64,000 bases of DNA, from assembly GCF_000063445.1 (NCBI RefSeq), contig NC_009464.1:2728001-2792000 (forward strand). Reading direction: 5' to 3'. Position numbers and translations under genes: made by a program. Under the pieces are notes generated by a model that saw nothing but the letters and a program-made list of their open reading frames with translations, was not told the origin of the DNA and did not search any database. Within the stretch, counting starts at the first letter, position 1. The number at the start of each line of letters is the position of its first letter. Positions 52,450 to 62,175 of the stretch are shown here, in pieces. This DNA is from Methanocella arvoryzae MRE50 (lineage in GTDB: Archaea > Halobacteriota > Methanocellia > Methanocellales > Methanocellaceae).

Positions 52450-53082
52450 TTACCCTTTGCGGCCCACGACGAGGAATATCGTAAACTCTCCCTTCTCTCC
52501 GCCGGCCACCTGCTTCGTCATGCTGGCGGCAGTTCTGTCCCTGACGTCTTCAAAGCCGGCGTCTACTAACAACTGGCGCAGTTCTTTCCTGTCGAAGCCG
52601 TTGTGGAACACGCCGGTGCTGTCCTCGTGAAACCTGCCACCGTCCAGGTCGAGATCGGCGATGCAGAGATAGCCTGCCGGAACAAGGATGCGGTAGAACC
52701 GGTCCAGTAGCGGCTTGATGTCTTTGACGTGGTGAAGCGTCATGCTGCTGGTGACCAGGTTGTAACTGCCTTCGAGGCGGTCGCCTTTGTCGATATCGAT
52801 ATGCATGGTCCGGACGTTTGAGAGATCCAGTGCCTCGATCTTTGAGTTGAGGACTGATAGCATGCCCTGCGCACTGTCTACCCCTGTGACCGAGCGTACC
52901 GAGGGCAGCAGGTTCAGCGATAATAGGCCGGTGCCGCAGCCGAAGTCTAAAACGTCCATGTCCGGGGTCAGCCTGACCTCCTCAGATATGGCTCTGGCAA
53001 CATCTCCAGCAAGCTTCACCCTTCTGGGCTCCTCGTCCCATTTAGCTGCTGCTTTGTTGAAGTCTCTCTTTTCTGTGCGCAT
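52450..53082 (-). CDS. Class I SAM-dependent methyltransferase
   Basis: The 210-residue enzyme has the Rossmann SAM site VLDFGCGTGLLSLNLL (motif I), TGVDSAQGML (motif II) and a motif IV-like TSSMTLHHV. Between them and the C-terminus nothing fixes the substrate. It resembles UbiE/Methyltransf_11 proteins acting on small molecules. I use the ATG at 53082; a GTG at 53085 is adjacent. Upstream lies a dead histidine-kinase fragment, so promoter signals may lie within that relic. Confidence 0.83.
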   Translation of the reverse strand: MRTEKRDFNKAAAKWDEEPRRVKLAGDVARAISEEVRLTPDMDVLDFGCGTGLLSLNLLPSVRSVTGVDSAQGMLSVLNSKIEALDLSNVRTMHIDIDKGDRLEGSYNLVTSSMTLHHVKDIKPLLDRFYRILVPAGYLCIADLDLDGGRFHEDSTGVFHNGFDRKELRQLLVDAGFEDVRDRTAASMTKQVAGGEKGEFTIFLVVGRKG

Positions 53083-53088
53083 CACTGA

Positions 53089-53310
53089 TCAGTTTACCGG
53101 GTACTCAATAATAAAGGCCGTGCCGTTTTCATTTTTCACGGCGACTGTGCCTTCCGGCTGTGCAGCCAGGGTGTATACAAGCTACATGCCGAGCGTTTCC
53201 GTATTCCGGACGTCGAAGCCCGGGGGCATGCCCACTCCGTTGTCTCTCACCGCCAGAGAAACCAGCTTATTCGTTTTGGACAACTCTATCGTGAAGTATA
53301 AAAAAGGATA
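53089..53310 (-). pseudogene. C-terminal relic of a histidine kinase (HATPase G boxes) with in-frame stop
   Basis: Minus-strand translation gives ELSKTNKLVSLAVRDNGVGM, then PPGFDVRNTETLGM, a TAG, then LVYTLAAQPEGTVAVKN and FIIEYPVN before a TGA. This matches the end of the intact kinase at 58103-61138 ([11 protein letters not shown]...[20 protein letters not shown]). The TAG stands where that kinase has Gln (CAG), so one point change explains it. Upstream the similarity stops at the end of atwA, so the N-terminal parts are gone. Confidence 0.85.
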
Positions 53311-53331
53311 TTTCAGGTTTCGGGTACGTTT

Positions 53332-54915
53332 TCAGATATAGCTGGCTTTGATCACTGGAAGAATTTCTCGGGGCGTGCCTATCGCCACGATCTTTCCGCC
53401 TTTCATGTAAGCTACTCTGTCGCATGCTTTTTCCACGAAGTCCATGTCGTGGGATACGACGACGAAAGTCTCGCCGGTTTCCTCTCTGGCCGTAAACATG
53501 GAGCTCATTACCGACTGCTTGGTGATCGGATCCATGGTGCCCGTAGGCTCGTCCAGCACGATGACGTGCGGCTCCTTGATGAGCGCCCTCGCAAAAGAGA
53601 CTCTGTGTCTTTCGCCTTCAGACAGCTCTCCCGGGTACTTGTCCATGATCTCCCGGCTCCTCTCCTCGGTAAACCCGGACAGCAGCAACGTATGAATCGC
53701 CTTTTTCTCCGCGAGCTCAGCCGGGAACTCGAGGCCTATAGACTCTGTGAGGTTGTCAATCACCGTGCGGTGCGGGTACAGGTCATATTCCTGGTAAAGG
53801 AGCCCGATGTACGGCTTTGCTCTGCCCCTGGCGTAATAGCCAGGCTCGCACATGTTCACCCAGTCTTCTCCCACCCGCATCTCCACTGTGCCATCGGTCG
53901 GCTCCAGGTTGCCTGTCATGATGCTCATGAGCGACGTTTTGCCGGCTCCACTGGTCCCTACGATGCCGAAAATTTCTCCCTCTTTAATGTCGAGGGTGAC
54001 CTTATTGACCGCGTTGATGACCCCGCGGTCTACGGAAAAGTACTTTTTCGACAGATCCCTGATCCTGAAGATCGGCTCTCCTGTTTCGACGGGCTTCTTC
54101 TCTATCGTTTCCCTGCTCTGCAGGAACTCCTTGATGACCTGCGCCGGAGGCCCCGATCGGACGATCCTTCCCTCGTCCATCAGGATGGCCCGGGTCGTAA
54201 GCTCTTCTATGACCTCCGGGAAGTGAGAGGTGATCATGATGGTGATGCCGAGATCCCTGGACATCGACTTCATGCAGTCGTGAACGACCGTTGCTGTCCT
54301 GGGGTCAAGCGTACCGGTAGGCTCGTCTGCCAGCAGCATCATCGGCTCTTTGGCCAGCTGCCTGGCCAGGACCACACGCTGCTTTTCGCCTCCCGACAGG
54401 TCTCTGGCGATGTGCATCATGCGATGGGAAAGCCGGACGCTGTCGATCAGATCCGCCGCCCTGGCAACTCGATCGCCGTTATATTCGACACTGCTGAGCG
54501 CTTTGAGAACGTTCTCTATGACACTGTCGTCGCCATAGATGCCGAAGGTCCTCTGGATCATAATTGCCGTACGGACGGAGATATCTCTGATGGCCTTCTC
54601 GTCCGATCTGTCGAGTATGTCATAGGAGAACTCTTCAAGCCGGCCGCCGCACTTCGGACACGTTTTGCCCCCGGCGGACGGAGGCTCGATCCTTCCGCAG
54701 CGATCGCACCGGGCTACGTGGTAAATCACCTGGCCAGTTGCCGGTATCTCCTCGTCGAGGCCCCTTAGCACGTTCAGGAGCACAGTCTTGCCCGAGCCAC
54801 TTCTCCCTATGATGCCGATCGTTTCTCCTTCTGCGATCTCCAGGTTCACGTTGTCCAGCACGTTTTTACCGTTATACCTGACGCAGAGCCCTTTCACTTC
54901 TACAAGCAAGCTCAT
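53332..54915 (-). CDS. atwA: Methyl-coenzyme M reductase activation ATPase AtwA (component A2)
   Basis: AtwA uses ATP to help activate methyl-CoM reductase, the last step of methanogenesis, and is a methanogen/ANME marker. The 527-residue protein holds two ABC domains. Domain 1 has GRSGSGKT at 37-44, LSGGEKQR and [11 protein letters not shown]. Domain 2 has [16 protein letters not shown] and [12 protein letters not shown]. Domain 1 has a Cys4 insertion (Cys70, 73, 86, 89), expected to bind zinc, as in this family. There are no membrane segments. I chose the ATG at 54915 preceded by GGTGA. The gene follows mrp within 12 bases. Confidence 0.93.
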   Translation of the reverse strand: MSLLVEVKGLCVRYNGKNVLDNVNLEIAEGETIGIIGRSGSGKTVLLNVLRGLDEEIPATGQVIYHVARCDRCGRIEPPSAGGKTCPKCGGRLEEFSYDILDRSDEKAIRDISVRTAIMIQRTFGIYGDDSVIENVLKALSSVEYNGDRVARAADLIDSVRLSHRMMHIARDLSGGEKQRVVLARQLAKEPMMLLADEPTGTLDPRTATVVHDCMKSMSRDLGITIMITSHFPEVIEELTTRAILMDEGRIVRSGPPAQVIKEFLQSRETIEKKPVETGEPIFRIRDLSKKYFSVDRGVINAVNKVTLDIKEGEIFGIVGTSGAGKTSLMSIMTGNLEPTDGTVEMRVGEDWVNMCEPGYYARGRAKPYIGLLYQEYDLYPHRTVIDNLTESIGLEFPAELAEKKAIHTLLLSGFTEERSREIMDKYPGELSEGERHRVSFARALIKEPHVIVLDEPTGTMDPITKQSVMSSMFTAREETGETFVVVSHDMDFVEKACDRVAYMKGGKIVAIGTPREILPVIKASYI

Positions 54916-54926
54916 ACCTGTCACCG

Positions 54927-55790
54927 TTACAGTAAATCCTCAATTGTGCGGGTTATCTCCGCTGTCATTCTGACCGCCGGAGAGTCATCGGACGTGATAA
55001 TATCTTTACCAGTGTTCAGGGGGTCGAGTGGCATCTGCCCGATAAGCCTGAGCTGATACTTGTCCGACAGTGCCTTTACGTTACCTTTCCCGAAGGGATA
55101 CACCTTTTCGTGGCAGCCCGGGCACTCGTAGTACGCCATGTTCTCCACCATGCCTATGACTCTCACGTTCATCGTTTTTGCCATGTTGATGATCTTGCTG
55201 ACATCCAGAATGGAAAGGCTGGATGGAGTGCTCACAATGACGAGGCCTGTCAGCGGGATGGTTTGCATGATACTCAGTGGCTCGTCGCCTGTCCCCGGGG
55301 GCAGGTCGACCAGCAGATAGTCCAGTTCGCCCCAAAGCATATCTGCCAGAAACTGGTTGATGAGAGAGCTACGCATCGGCCCTCTCCAGACGATGGGCGT
55401 ATCGCTCGATTCCACTAGCGACTCGGCCGAAGCGATCTTGATGCCATATGCTGCAATGACCGGCAGCAAGCCCTCCTGTGAGACCTGCATCTTTTCCGCT
55501 TCCACGTTCAGCAGATGGGGAATGTTAGGGCCGCTGACGTCGGCGTCGAGAATCCCGACTTTGAGCCCGCTTCTGGCCAGATTATAAGCGATGCCAGCTG
55601 TAACCGTGCTCTTGCCGACGCCTCCCTTGCCGCTAACAATCGCTATACGGTGCCTGATGGCACCCAGGTTTTTACTGATCTTCATCTGCTGCTCTGTCTG
55701 ACCGGTGTTACCTTTCGAAGAGCAGGTGTCGCAGGCAGCAGAATTTTTACTCTGGCAGGTACTGCACTGTTCGGCTCCGGTATCGCTCAT
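54927..55790 (-). CDS. Mrp/NBP35-family iron-sulfur carrier ATPase
   Basis: The 287-residue P-loop protein builds or carries Fe-S clusters. It has the deviant Walker A GKGGVGKST, the switch regions DADVSGPNIPHLL and DLPPGTGDE, and the C-terminal CPGC pair that bridges a cluster between monomers. An added N-terminal tail has C-x2-C-x7-C-x2-C, like the ferredoxin-type tail of NBP35. It lies downstream of the NifX-like and DUF134 genes in one operon and upstream of atwA, a plausible link to metallocofactor assembly (inference). Confidence 0.92.
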   Translation of the reverse strand: MSDTGAEQCSTCQSKNSAACDTCSSKGNTGQTEQQMKISKNLGAIRHRIAIVSGKGGVGKSTVTAGIAYNLARSGLKVGILDADVSGPNIPHLLNVEAEKMQVSQEGLLPVIAAYGIKIASAESLVESSDTPIVWRGPMRSSLINQFLADMLWGELDYLLVDLPPGTGDEPLSIMQTIPLTGLVIVSTPSSLSILDVSKIINMAKTMNVRVIGMVENMAYYECPGCHEKVYPFGKGNVKALSDKYQLRLIGQMPLDPLNTGKDIITSDDSPAVRMTAEITRTIEDLL

Positions 55791-55801
55791 GTAACATCCC
55801 T

Positions 55802-56176
55802 CTAGTGGTGATGGCAGTTACAGGTCCCCATCGTCGATAGTTCCTGCAGCAGGCCATCGTTGAAGTCCTGGACTGCGTCGGAGACTTTGCCGACTGCGCC
55901 TGCATACACCTTGATCCCCTGGCCGGTCAGGCTCATCAGCGGCCTTCCGCCGATGCCCGAAACCAGGACTGCCTGCACGTCGTGGGCTTTCAGGAGAAAG
56001 GCTGGAGCAGCGCAATTATGCTGACCGTCCTCAGAACCGTTTCCGATAGCTTCCACTTCTGCGACATTCTTGCCATTCAGATTGATGATCGTAAAGTACT
56101 GGCATGAGCCAAAGTGGGCGCTAACTTCTGAATCGAGACCTTCATTGCTCATCGATGGTATTGCTATTTTTGTCAT
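55802..56176 (-). CDS. NifX/NafY-type dinitrogenase-cofactor-binding-like protein
   Basis: The 124-residue protein has the NifB/NifX fold: KIAIPSMSNEGLDSEVSAHFG at the start and GIGGRPLMSLTGQGIKVYAG in the middle. It ends in a metal-binding-looking tail, CNCHHH. Relatives bind iron-molybdenum or related metal clusters; many genomes without nitrogenase carry them too. No nif genes are in the window. The ATG at 56176 follows the DUF134 stop by 1 base with GGAGGAA inside that gene. Confidence 0.88.
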   Translation of the reverse strand: MTKIAIPSMSNEGLDSEVSAHFGSCQYFTIINLNGKNVAEVEAIGNGSEDGQHNCAAPAFLLKAHDVQAVLVSGIGGRPLMSLTGQGIKVYAGAVGKVSDAVQDFNDGLLQELSTMGTCNCHHH

Positions 56177-56177
56177 T

Positions 56178-56690
56178 TTATACACTTTCCTCCTGGTCGC
56201 CTACTGCTCTGTCCCCGTGCTTCGGGCAACAGAAGCCTCTCTCAGTATGCCGTTTTCCCCGCCCGTCGCCGCCCTTGCGGTAGATGCTCTCCGAGCCGCA
56301 CTTCGGGCAGTTCTCGGGGCGCTTCTCGTTGCAGGGGGTTTCCCATAAATGATTACACTTCTGGCAAAGGAACTCTACTTTGCATACCCCGCTGTTCACG
56401 TAGTCTCCACCGGAGATCTGGATGGCTTTACCGTTGACGAGGGCATCCGCCACCTTCTGGCGGGCCTTCTGCAGGTCGTTCCAGAAGGTTTTTCTGGAGA
56501 TGCCCATCTGGTCAGCGGCTTCATCCTGCGCAATCTGAAGGAGGTCGCAAAGCCGTATGGCTTCGAGCTCTTCTACGGACAAATTAATAATTTCGAGGTC
56601 GCACAAGGGTATCTCCCTCGGCTTATAGTAGGTAGCCTTCGGGAGACACGACACCCTGCGCTTTACTTTTCTGACCATCAAATTACTCAT
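56178..56690 (-). CDS. DUF134-family DNA-binding protein with C-terminal zinc ribbon
   Basis: The 170-residue protein begins with the DUF134 domain (KRRVSCLPKATYYKP, LSVEELEAIRLCDL). It includes a sigma-70 region 4-like helix-turn-helix (AADQMGISRKTFWNDLQKARQKVADAL). Residues 105-165 contain CQKCNHLW...CPKCGSES and a further CC/H group, forming one or two zinc sites. The TATA-like TTTATAGG about 28 bases upstream suggests a leaderless message. As first gene of the operon with NifX-like and Mrp proteins, it may sense metal or cluster status (inference). Confidence 0.88.
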   Translation of the reverse strand: MSNLMVRKVKRRVSCLPKATYYKPREIPLCDLEIINLSVEELEAIRLCDLLQIAQDEAADQMGISRKTFWNDLQKARQKVADALVNGKAIQISGGDYVNSGVCKVEFLCQKCNHLWETPCNEKRPENCPKCGSESIYRKGGDGRGKRHTERGFCCPKHGDRAVGDQEESV

Positions 56691-56766
56691 ATGCGATGTA
56701 GTACATATACTTTCCTATAAATTTTAACCCATAAGTAAGAATCATCATAAGTGCTCGGTTGACCGG

Positions 56767-56894
56767 ATGAAGTCGCTGATCAAGGCCGAGGTGTCAAGTG
56801 TGCTCGAAGATGCGGACGTGAGGTCCCTATGACGGACGACCTGCTGCACGCGATTCAGTTCCCTGACTGGAAAATAGCTGAGCGACCGGGATAG
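56767..56894 (+). other. Two tiny coupled open frames of doubtful status
   Basis: ATG at 56767 opens 21 codons (MKSLIKAEVSSVLEDADVRSL) ending in a TGA at 56830. This overlaps the ATG at 56829 of a second frame of 21 codons (MTDDLLHAIQFPDWKIAERPG) ending at 56894. The ATGA overlap is typical of coupled genes, and base use resembles coding sequence. They could be the remains of one larger gene broken by frameshift. I do not recognise either. Confidence 0.25.
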
Positions 56895-56921
56895 GGACTG
56901 CTCTCCCGGCTTATCTTTTCT

Positions 56922-57842
56922 TTAAAATATTTTCTTACCCAGCGCTGACGTGATCAGCCCGATCGCCAGCTTGCCTGTATTATTATAGCTGTCCAGAATG
57001 GGGTTCAGCTCTACTACTTCAAGCGATTTGAGCTTGCCGCACTCAGAGATCATTTCCATGGCGAGGTGGGCTTCTCTGTAAGTGATGCCGCCCTGTACCG
57101 GGGTCCCGACGCCGGGCGCTTCCATCGGGTCGATGGAGTCGAGGTCGAAAGAAACGTGGATCGCATCAGTGCCGTTGCAGGCGATCTTCATCGCCTTCTT
57201 CATGACTTTGTACATGCCTATCTCGTCGATATCCCTCATCGTGAACACGGTCACCTTCGATTTTTTGAGGGCTTCCCGCTCGAGGGGGTCCAGGTCTCTG
57301 GCACCGATCAGCACGCAGTTCTCCTCGCAGACGCAGGTTTTACCCATTTTGCCCACCAGGGCTTTCGTCCCTCTGCCTACTGAAGTAGCGAAGCTCATGC
57401 CGTGGATGTTGCCCGAGATAGTCGTTTCCTCTGTGTTAAAATCTCCGTGGGCGTCAATCCAGATCATTCCGATCTTTTTGTAGTGCTTGCTCAGTGCAGC
57501 CGTAGTGCCCATCGCTATGCTGTGGTCCCCGCCGATGACCAGCGGGAAGTAGCCGTCGGTGATTGCGTCGCTGACGAAGTCCCGGACCTTTTTGCAGGCG
57601 CAGAGCACTTCGTCATAGTGCTTGAGCTTCGGGTTTTTACACAGCCCGGGAGCTGGCCTGGGAATAAAAATGTTACCGGTGTCCTCCACTTCGATGTCCA
57701 GATCTGCTATCCGCTTGACCAGGCCATCGTTGCGCAGCGCGTCGGGACCCATGTCGATGCCCCGGCGGTCTGCGCCCAGATCCAGGGGCACACCTACAAT
57801 TCGCACCTTCTTAACCGGAGAATGCCCATTGCCGCCTGTCAT
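56922..57842 (-). CDS. rocF: Arginase-family (ureohydrolase) enzyme
   Basis: The 306-residue protein has the binuclear manganese site of arginases. GGDHSIAMGT is near residue 102, DAHGDFNT near 128, and SFDLDSIDP near 233. The loop SGNIHGMS and the start VGVPLDLGADRRGIDMGP fit arginase better than agmatinase. It would split arginine to ornithine and urea. A Cys-rich stretch KTCVCEENC near residue 170 is unusual for the family. The gene stands alone, divergent from the histidine kinase. Confidence in the family is high; in arginine as substrate, moderate. Confidence 0.85.
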   Translation of the reverse strand: MTGGNGHSPVKKVRIVGVPLDLGADRRGIDMGPDALRNDGLVKRIADLDIEVEDTGNIFIPRPAPGLCKNPKLKHYDEVLCACKKVRDFVSDAITDGYFPLVIGGDHSIAMGTTAALSKHYKKIGMIWIDAHGDFNTEETTISGNIHGMSFATSVGRGTKALVGKMGKTCVCEENCVLIGARDLDPLEREALKKSKVTVFTMRDIDEIGMYKVMKKAMKIACNGTDAIHVSFDLDSIDPMEAPGVGTPVQGGITYREAHLAMEMISECGKLKSLEVVELNPILDSYNNTGKLAIGLITSALGKKIF

Positions 57843-58102
57843 ATCTTGAGCAGACTATGATCTTCATAATTAAAGCTTTTTCTTCCAGGACCGGAAAATC
57901 TGTCAAATCCAGTGTTAAAGTTGACATGAAACCCTGGCGCAGATACCTTATTTACTGATATCGGAACCAGCTCTCGCCCGATCCTGCGGCGGCGATGCTC
58001 CTGTACCTCAACATAAACAAACCAAAAGAAAACCAAAAGATTATCATACTATAGCTTTATCATATCTGTTCAAAACAATTGTTAAATTGAGGTATACTGT
58101 CT

Positions 58103-61100
58103 GTGGGGGACGAACTAATTTTTAACCCCGGGCCCGGCGAAGAAATCCTGCGCCTGAGAAGCGAGGTAGCCAGTCTGCGGGAAGAGCTTGCGAAAAAAGA
58201 CCTGGAACTGCAGCGGCTGACGCTGGCCGATGAAGCTTTGCGGGAAAGCCAGGAGAAGTATTTAGAGTTGTTTGAGCTGGGCAAGGAATCTCTCTTCCTC
58301 ATCGACAACGATACTGGCAGACTTCTGGAAGCTAACACCGCGGCGACGGAGATGTATGGATACAGCCGGGACGAGCTGCTGCGGATGCGGAACGTCGACT
58401 TATCTGCAGAGCCGGAGGACACTCATAGAGTGACGACCGAGACGCCTGTGGGAGGAGTGGTAGTGCCTCTCCGCTATCACCGGAAGCGGGATGGCACCGT
58501 GTTCCCGGTCGAGATCACCGGCCGGTTCTTCTCCTGGAAAGGCAGGAAGGTCCACGTGGCAGCTATACGGGACATTTCCGAACGCTGCCAGACAGAAGCT
58601 TACCTTAGAAAGCTCAGCCTGCTGAAGGTACGGCTCCTCGGGATGGGCGACCTGAAAGCCCGGCTCCAGCAGATCGCCGACAGCGTGATCGATATCTTCG
58701 GCGCAGACTTCGCCCACATCTGGATGATCCGGGACGGAGACTTCTGCGAGAAAGGCTGCAGGTATGCGACTGTAGCCGGTGGAGAGCATGCCTGCAGGGA
58801 TCGAAACCGGTGCCTGCACCTGATGGCAAGTTCCGGGCGCTACACTTCTATCAACGACGACTATCGCCGGGTACCGATCGGTAACTGCCAGATCGGGCGC
58901 ATGATCATGGATGAGCCTGGCAAGTACATCACCAACGACGTCGTCAACAACCCCTTTGTAGATGATCGCGACCGGGCTCTGGGCCTCGGCCTGGTATCGC
59001 TGGCCGGCTTCCGCATCCTGTCCCGGGATGGTGAGGCCGTAGGTGCACTGGCGCTGTTCAAGAAGACGCCGATCAACCGCAACGAGGAGCTGCTGCTGGA
59101 GGACCTGGTCAGCACGACCTCCCAGGTCATCGTTGCTGGCAGGGCGGAAGAGGCTCTCAAAGCCAGCGAAACCCGGTTCCGCTCTCTGATTCAGCACTCC
59201 TCCGACATTGTCCGGATCATCGATCGGAATGGGCTGATCGTCTACGACTCCCCGTCATCCGAGCTTATCCTCGGCTATCCGCCGGGGTTCATGCTGGGCA
59301 AATCCCCCCTTGAGCTCATCCATCCCGCCGACCGAGACCGGGTTGCGCGGGACCTGAACGAGGTATTTGAGCAGAAGAACGACGGAAAGCCGACCGAGTT
59401 CAGGGTACGCAAGGCTGACGGCAGCTATCTTGAAGTGGAGTCCCTGGGTAGCAACATGCTCGGAGTGCCCGGAGTGGATGGCATTGTAGTCACGACTCGC
59501 CCGGTCGAGGACCGGAAGCGGGCCCAGGAGGCGCTACGCAGGAGCGAGAAAAAGTACCGGGAACTGGTGGAGAGCGCCAACAGCATCATCATCCGCTGGG
59601 ACATGGATGGCACTATCACCTTCGTCAACGAGTTCGCCACTCGCTTCTTCGGCTACTCGGAAAGCGAGATGCTCGGGAAGAACCTGATCGGCCTGATAGT
59701 CCCCGGTGCCGATACCGGTGGCCAGTATATCAATACGCTGACCCGGAAGATCACCGAGCATCCGGAGCGATATCTTACCTCAGTAAAGAAGAACGTGCGG
59801 AAGAACGGCGAATTTGTGTGGATCTCATGGACCAACCGGCCTATCACGGACGATGCTGGCAATGTGATCGAGAACCTCTCTGTGGGAAACGACATAACTG
59901 CCCAGAAGCTGGTCGAAGATGAGCGAAAACTGACGGTCGAGTTCCTGCGCCTGGTCAACGAAAGCCAGGACACCCGTGACCTGGTCCATTCCGCTACTGC
60001 GTTTTTCCAGAGATATTCCGGGTGCGAAGCCGTGGGCGTCCGCCTGAAAGAATACGACGATTACCCTTACTACGAATACCGGGGCTTCTCAGGCGAGTTT
60101 ATAGCGGCAGAGAACTACCTGTGCAGCCGTGACATCAATAGGCCGATCCTCTTCGAGGATGGCGAACCGATCTACGAATGCCTGTGCGGCAGCGTGATCA
60201 AGAATCGGGGCGACCCCTCTAAGCCATACTTCACCGCCCGGGGCAGCTTCTGGACGAACAGCACGACGGAACTGCTGGCCTGCCTCGGAGTGGCCGAGCG
60301 GCGGATGCTGAGCCGAAACCGGTGCAATAGATCAGGCTACGAATCTATGGCTCTGATCCCCCTGTGCTTCAGCGACGAACGAATGGGTCTACTGCAGCTG
60401 AACGACCGTAAAAAGGGGCGGTTCTCCCCCGAGTTCATCGCCCTCTGGGAGCGGCTCGCCGACTACCTGGCTGTAGCCCTCGCCAAGCTCCGCACAGAGG
60501 ACGCGCTCAGGGAATCCCTGAAAGAGAAGGAAGTGCTGCTCAAAGAGGTCCACCACCGGGTGAAGAACAACCTCCAGATCATCACCAGCCTGCTTAACCT
60601 GCAGATGTCCCAGATGCAGGACCCGGACACCGTGACTGCCCTGACCGAGAGCCAGAGCAGGATCAGGTCTATGGCTCTCCTGCACGAGAAGCTATACCAG
60701 TCCAAAGATCTGTCGAGCATCGACTTCGGCGACTACCTGCGAGGCCTTATCTCATCCGCATACTGTACCTATGGGGTTAACGAGGGACTCATCCGGGTAG
60801 AGATCGACGCTGGCAACGTTCGGCTCGGCATTGATACCGCTATTCCCTGCGGGCTGATCATCAACGAGATCTCCACCAACGCCTTCAAATATGCATTTCC
60901 CCGGGACCGGCAGGGCACGCTGACCATTAAAGTATCCTCGGAAGAGTCCGGGCAGACAGAGCTAATAATCAGCGACGACGGCGTGGGCCTGCCCGAAGGC
61001 TTTGATATCGACAACGTGACTACCCTCGGCCTGCAACTCGTAGTCTCGCTGGTCCACCAGCTCGAAGGCGAGATCGAGCTCAAAAACGAAGGCGGAGTCA

Positions 61101-61138
61101 CCTACCGCATCACCTTCAGGGAAAAGAGGCATGGCTGA
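58103..61138 (+). CDS. Multi-sensor histidine kinase (PAS-GAF-PAS-PAS-GAF-HisKA_2-HATPase)
   Basis: The 1011-residue cytoplasmic protein has no membrane segment. A coiled coil at about 14-47 leads into PAS 1 (about 48-170). GAF 1 (about 180-345) is Cys-rich ([17 protein letters not shown]). Two PAS domains follow (about 355-480 and 485-615), then GAF 2 (about 620-800, also with several Cys). A HisKA_2 domain has [11 protein letters not shown] with phospho-His near 817, and the ATPase has [11 protein letters not shown] and DDGVGLPEG. The clustered Cys could bind heme or a metal as in methanogen redox kinases (inference). The start is GTG at 58103. No response regulator is adjacent. A relic of a related kinase lies at 53089-53310. 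Confidence 0.9.
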   Translation: MGDELIFNPGPGEEILRLRSEVASLREELAKKDLELQRLTLADEALRESQEKYLELFELGKESLFLIDNDTGRLLEANTAATEMYGYSRDELLRMRNVDLSAEPEDTHRVTTETPVGGVVVPLRYHRKRDGTVFPVEITGRFFSWKGRKVHVAAIRDISERCQTEAYLRKLSLLKVRLLGMGDLKARLQQIADSVIDIFGADFAHIWMIRDGDFCEKGCRYATVAGGEHACRDRNRCLHLMASSGRYTSINDDYRRVPIGNCQIGRMIMDEPGKYITNDVVNNPFVDDRDRALGLGLVSLAGFRILSRDGEAVGALALFKKTPINRNEELLLEDLVSTTSQVIVAGRAEEALKASETRFRSLIQHSSDIVRIIDRNGLIVYDSPSSELILGYPPGFMLGKSPLELIHPADRDRVARDLNEVFEQKNDGKPTEFRVRKADGSYLEVESLGSNMLGVPGVDGIVVTTRPVEDRKRAQEALRRSEKKYRELVESANSIIIRWDMDGTITFVNEFATRFFGYSESEMLGKNLIGLIVPGADTGGQYINTLTRKITEHPERYLTSVKKNVRKNGEFVWISWTNRPITDDAGNVIENLSVGNDITAQKLVEDERKLTVEFLRLVNESQDTRDLVHSATAFFQRYSGCEAVGVRLKEYDDYPYYEYRGFSGEFIAAENYLCSRDINRPILFEDGEPIYECLCGSVIKNRGDPSKPYFTARGSFWTNSTTELLACLGVAERRMLSRNRCNRSGYESMALIPLCFSDERMGLLQLNDRKKGRFSPEFIALWERLADYLAVALAKLRTEDALRESLKEKEVLLKEVHHRVKNNLQIITSLLNLQMSQMQDPDTVTALTESQSRIRSMALLHEKLYQSKDLSSIDFGDYLRGLISSAYCTYGVNEGLIRVEIDAGNVRLGIDTAIPCGLIINEISTNAFKYAFPRDRQGTLTIKVSSEESGQTELIISDDGVGLPEGFDIDNVTTLGLQLVVSLVHQLEGEIELKNEGGVTYRITFREKRHG

Positions 61139-61455
61139 TACTGGAAAGCTGCAGTCGCCCTCTTGAATACACCACAGAGGTTCACGGAGTTGCTGTTTTA
61201 CCACAGAGGCACAGAGACGCACAGAGATTTACTTTGTAATCGGGTAGCGCATCCATATCTTTCTTTTAACTTAAGGATCGGCCTACTTGCGTCATGCCTA
61301 TATAATTGATACTACTGAAAAACTTCGACATTTGTCATCCTTAAAATAGGAAATTTCTCTGTGCGTCACTGTGTTTCTCTGTGCCTCTGTGGTTGACCGT
61401 TTCTCTGTGAGTCTCTGTGGTGAACAATTAGTGTGTAGTTGTGGTTTCAGCAGTT
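61139..61455. other. Intergenic region filled by a CACAGAG repeat
   Basis: This 317-base gap lies between convergent genes. It consists mainly of the inverted repeat listed next, with an AT-rich loop of about 120 bases (61231-61352). I see no gene and no clear terminator other than the repeat itself. Confidence 0.6.
61171..61426. repeat. CACAGAG-word inverted repeat
   Basis: The left arm (about 61171-61230) carries ACCACAGAGG, CACGGAG, CCACAGAGGCACAGAGACGCACAGAG-type words. The right arm (about 61353-61426) carries their complements, CTCTGTGCGTCACTGTG and CTCTGTGCCTCTGTGG. Words repeat every 8-9 bases. It shares the design of the CAGATT repeat at 11.8 kb: word-built arms, AT-rich loop, placement in a gap. 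Confidence 0.75.
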
Positions 61456-62103
61456 TCAGACCGGGTGCACGTATTTTTCCAGCACTTTTTTCTCAGCCTT
61501 GCGGAGGTGCTCGACGGCGGTGGATGCGGATATCCCGAGCCGGGCGGCGACGTCTTCTATGGAAGCCCTGCGGGGCGAGTCGAAGTATCCCATCTCTACT
61601 GCGGCAGTGAGGGCGGAGGTCTGGCGTTCGGTGAGGCCTTCGCTGGAGTGGGCCGAAGCGGAGCTCCTGATGTAGGCAATCTCAGCGTGCTTTTCGAGGC
61701 TGGCGATAGCCTCCTGTAGTTCTACCCTGGATGGTGCCATGATCTGCCAGTTCTCGATTCCATCCCTGATGACTGTCGGTCCGATGAAGACACAGTTCGT
61801 CTTTAGCAAATGCTCTAAGATAGAGCTCTGCTCAGCCCATGTTACCACTTCAGCCCGCCCCGAGCCCCGGGACAGGATGGAATATCGCCTGATCTCGGGC
61901 AGCTTTGCGAGGTAAGGCCCGAGGCTGGCCAGCGCGGGTGTCACTATCGTCTGGTAGCCGTATAGCTGCCTGTTCGGCAGCACATACGTGTACCGGACCA
62001 GGATTGTAGCGTTGAGCCCTTTAGAGAGCTTGTAGTGCCAGCAGTCGTGATGTTTTATGCCGATGCTGATGGTAATGCTATTGCCGGTCGGCGACCTGTC
62101 CAT
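61456..62103 (-). CDS. Bacterio-opsin-activator-like HTH regulator (HTH_10)
   Basis: The 215-residue protein has a poorly conserved N-terminal domain of about 150 residues. A C-terminal HTH_10 domain follows: [50 protein letters not shown]. This is the hallmark of archaeal Bat-like regulators. It is divergent from ilvC with a shared promoter that contains two palindromes. Control of ilvC is plausible but unproven. I use the ATG at 62103 instead of the TTG at 62112. Confidence 0.85.
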   Translation of the reverse strand: MDRSPTGNSITISIGIKHHDCWHYKLSKGLNATILVRYTYVLPNRQLYGYQTIVTPALASLGPYLAKLPEIRRYSILSRGSGRAEVVTWAEQSSILEHLLKTNCVFIGPTVIRDGIENWQIMAPSRVELQEAIASLEKHAEIAYIRSSASAHSSEGLTERQTSALTAAVEMGYFDSPRRASIEDVAARLGISASTAVEHLRKAEKKVLEKYVHPV

Positions 62104-62115
62104 ATATATCAATCA

Positions 62116-62154
62116 CCGAATATGTTCGGGCTCAATCTTAAAGTAATCGGCCGA
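62116..62154. promoter_or_regulatory. Divergent regulator/ilvC promoter with two palindromes
   Basis: CCGAA/TTCGG around TATG (62116-62129) and TCGGCCGA (62147-62154) lie in the 72-base gap. A TATA-like CATATATATC for ilvC lies near 62101-62110 and one for the regulator, read on the minus strand as CTTTAAG, lies near 62142. Both palindromes could be bound by the HTH_10 protein. Confidence 0.5.
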
Positions 62155-62175
62155 AGATGTAAGTATGGTGTTATA

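Noticed and set aside
57839-58036. 65-codon minus-strand frame between arginase and kinase genes
   Set aside because: It overlaps the arginase start and both promoters, has no ribosome binding site and no recognisable pattern.
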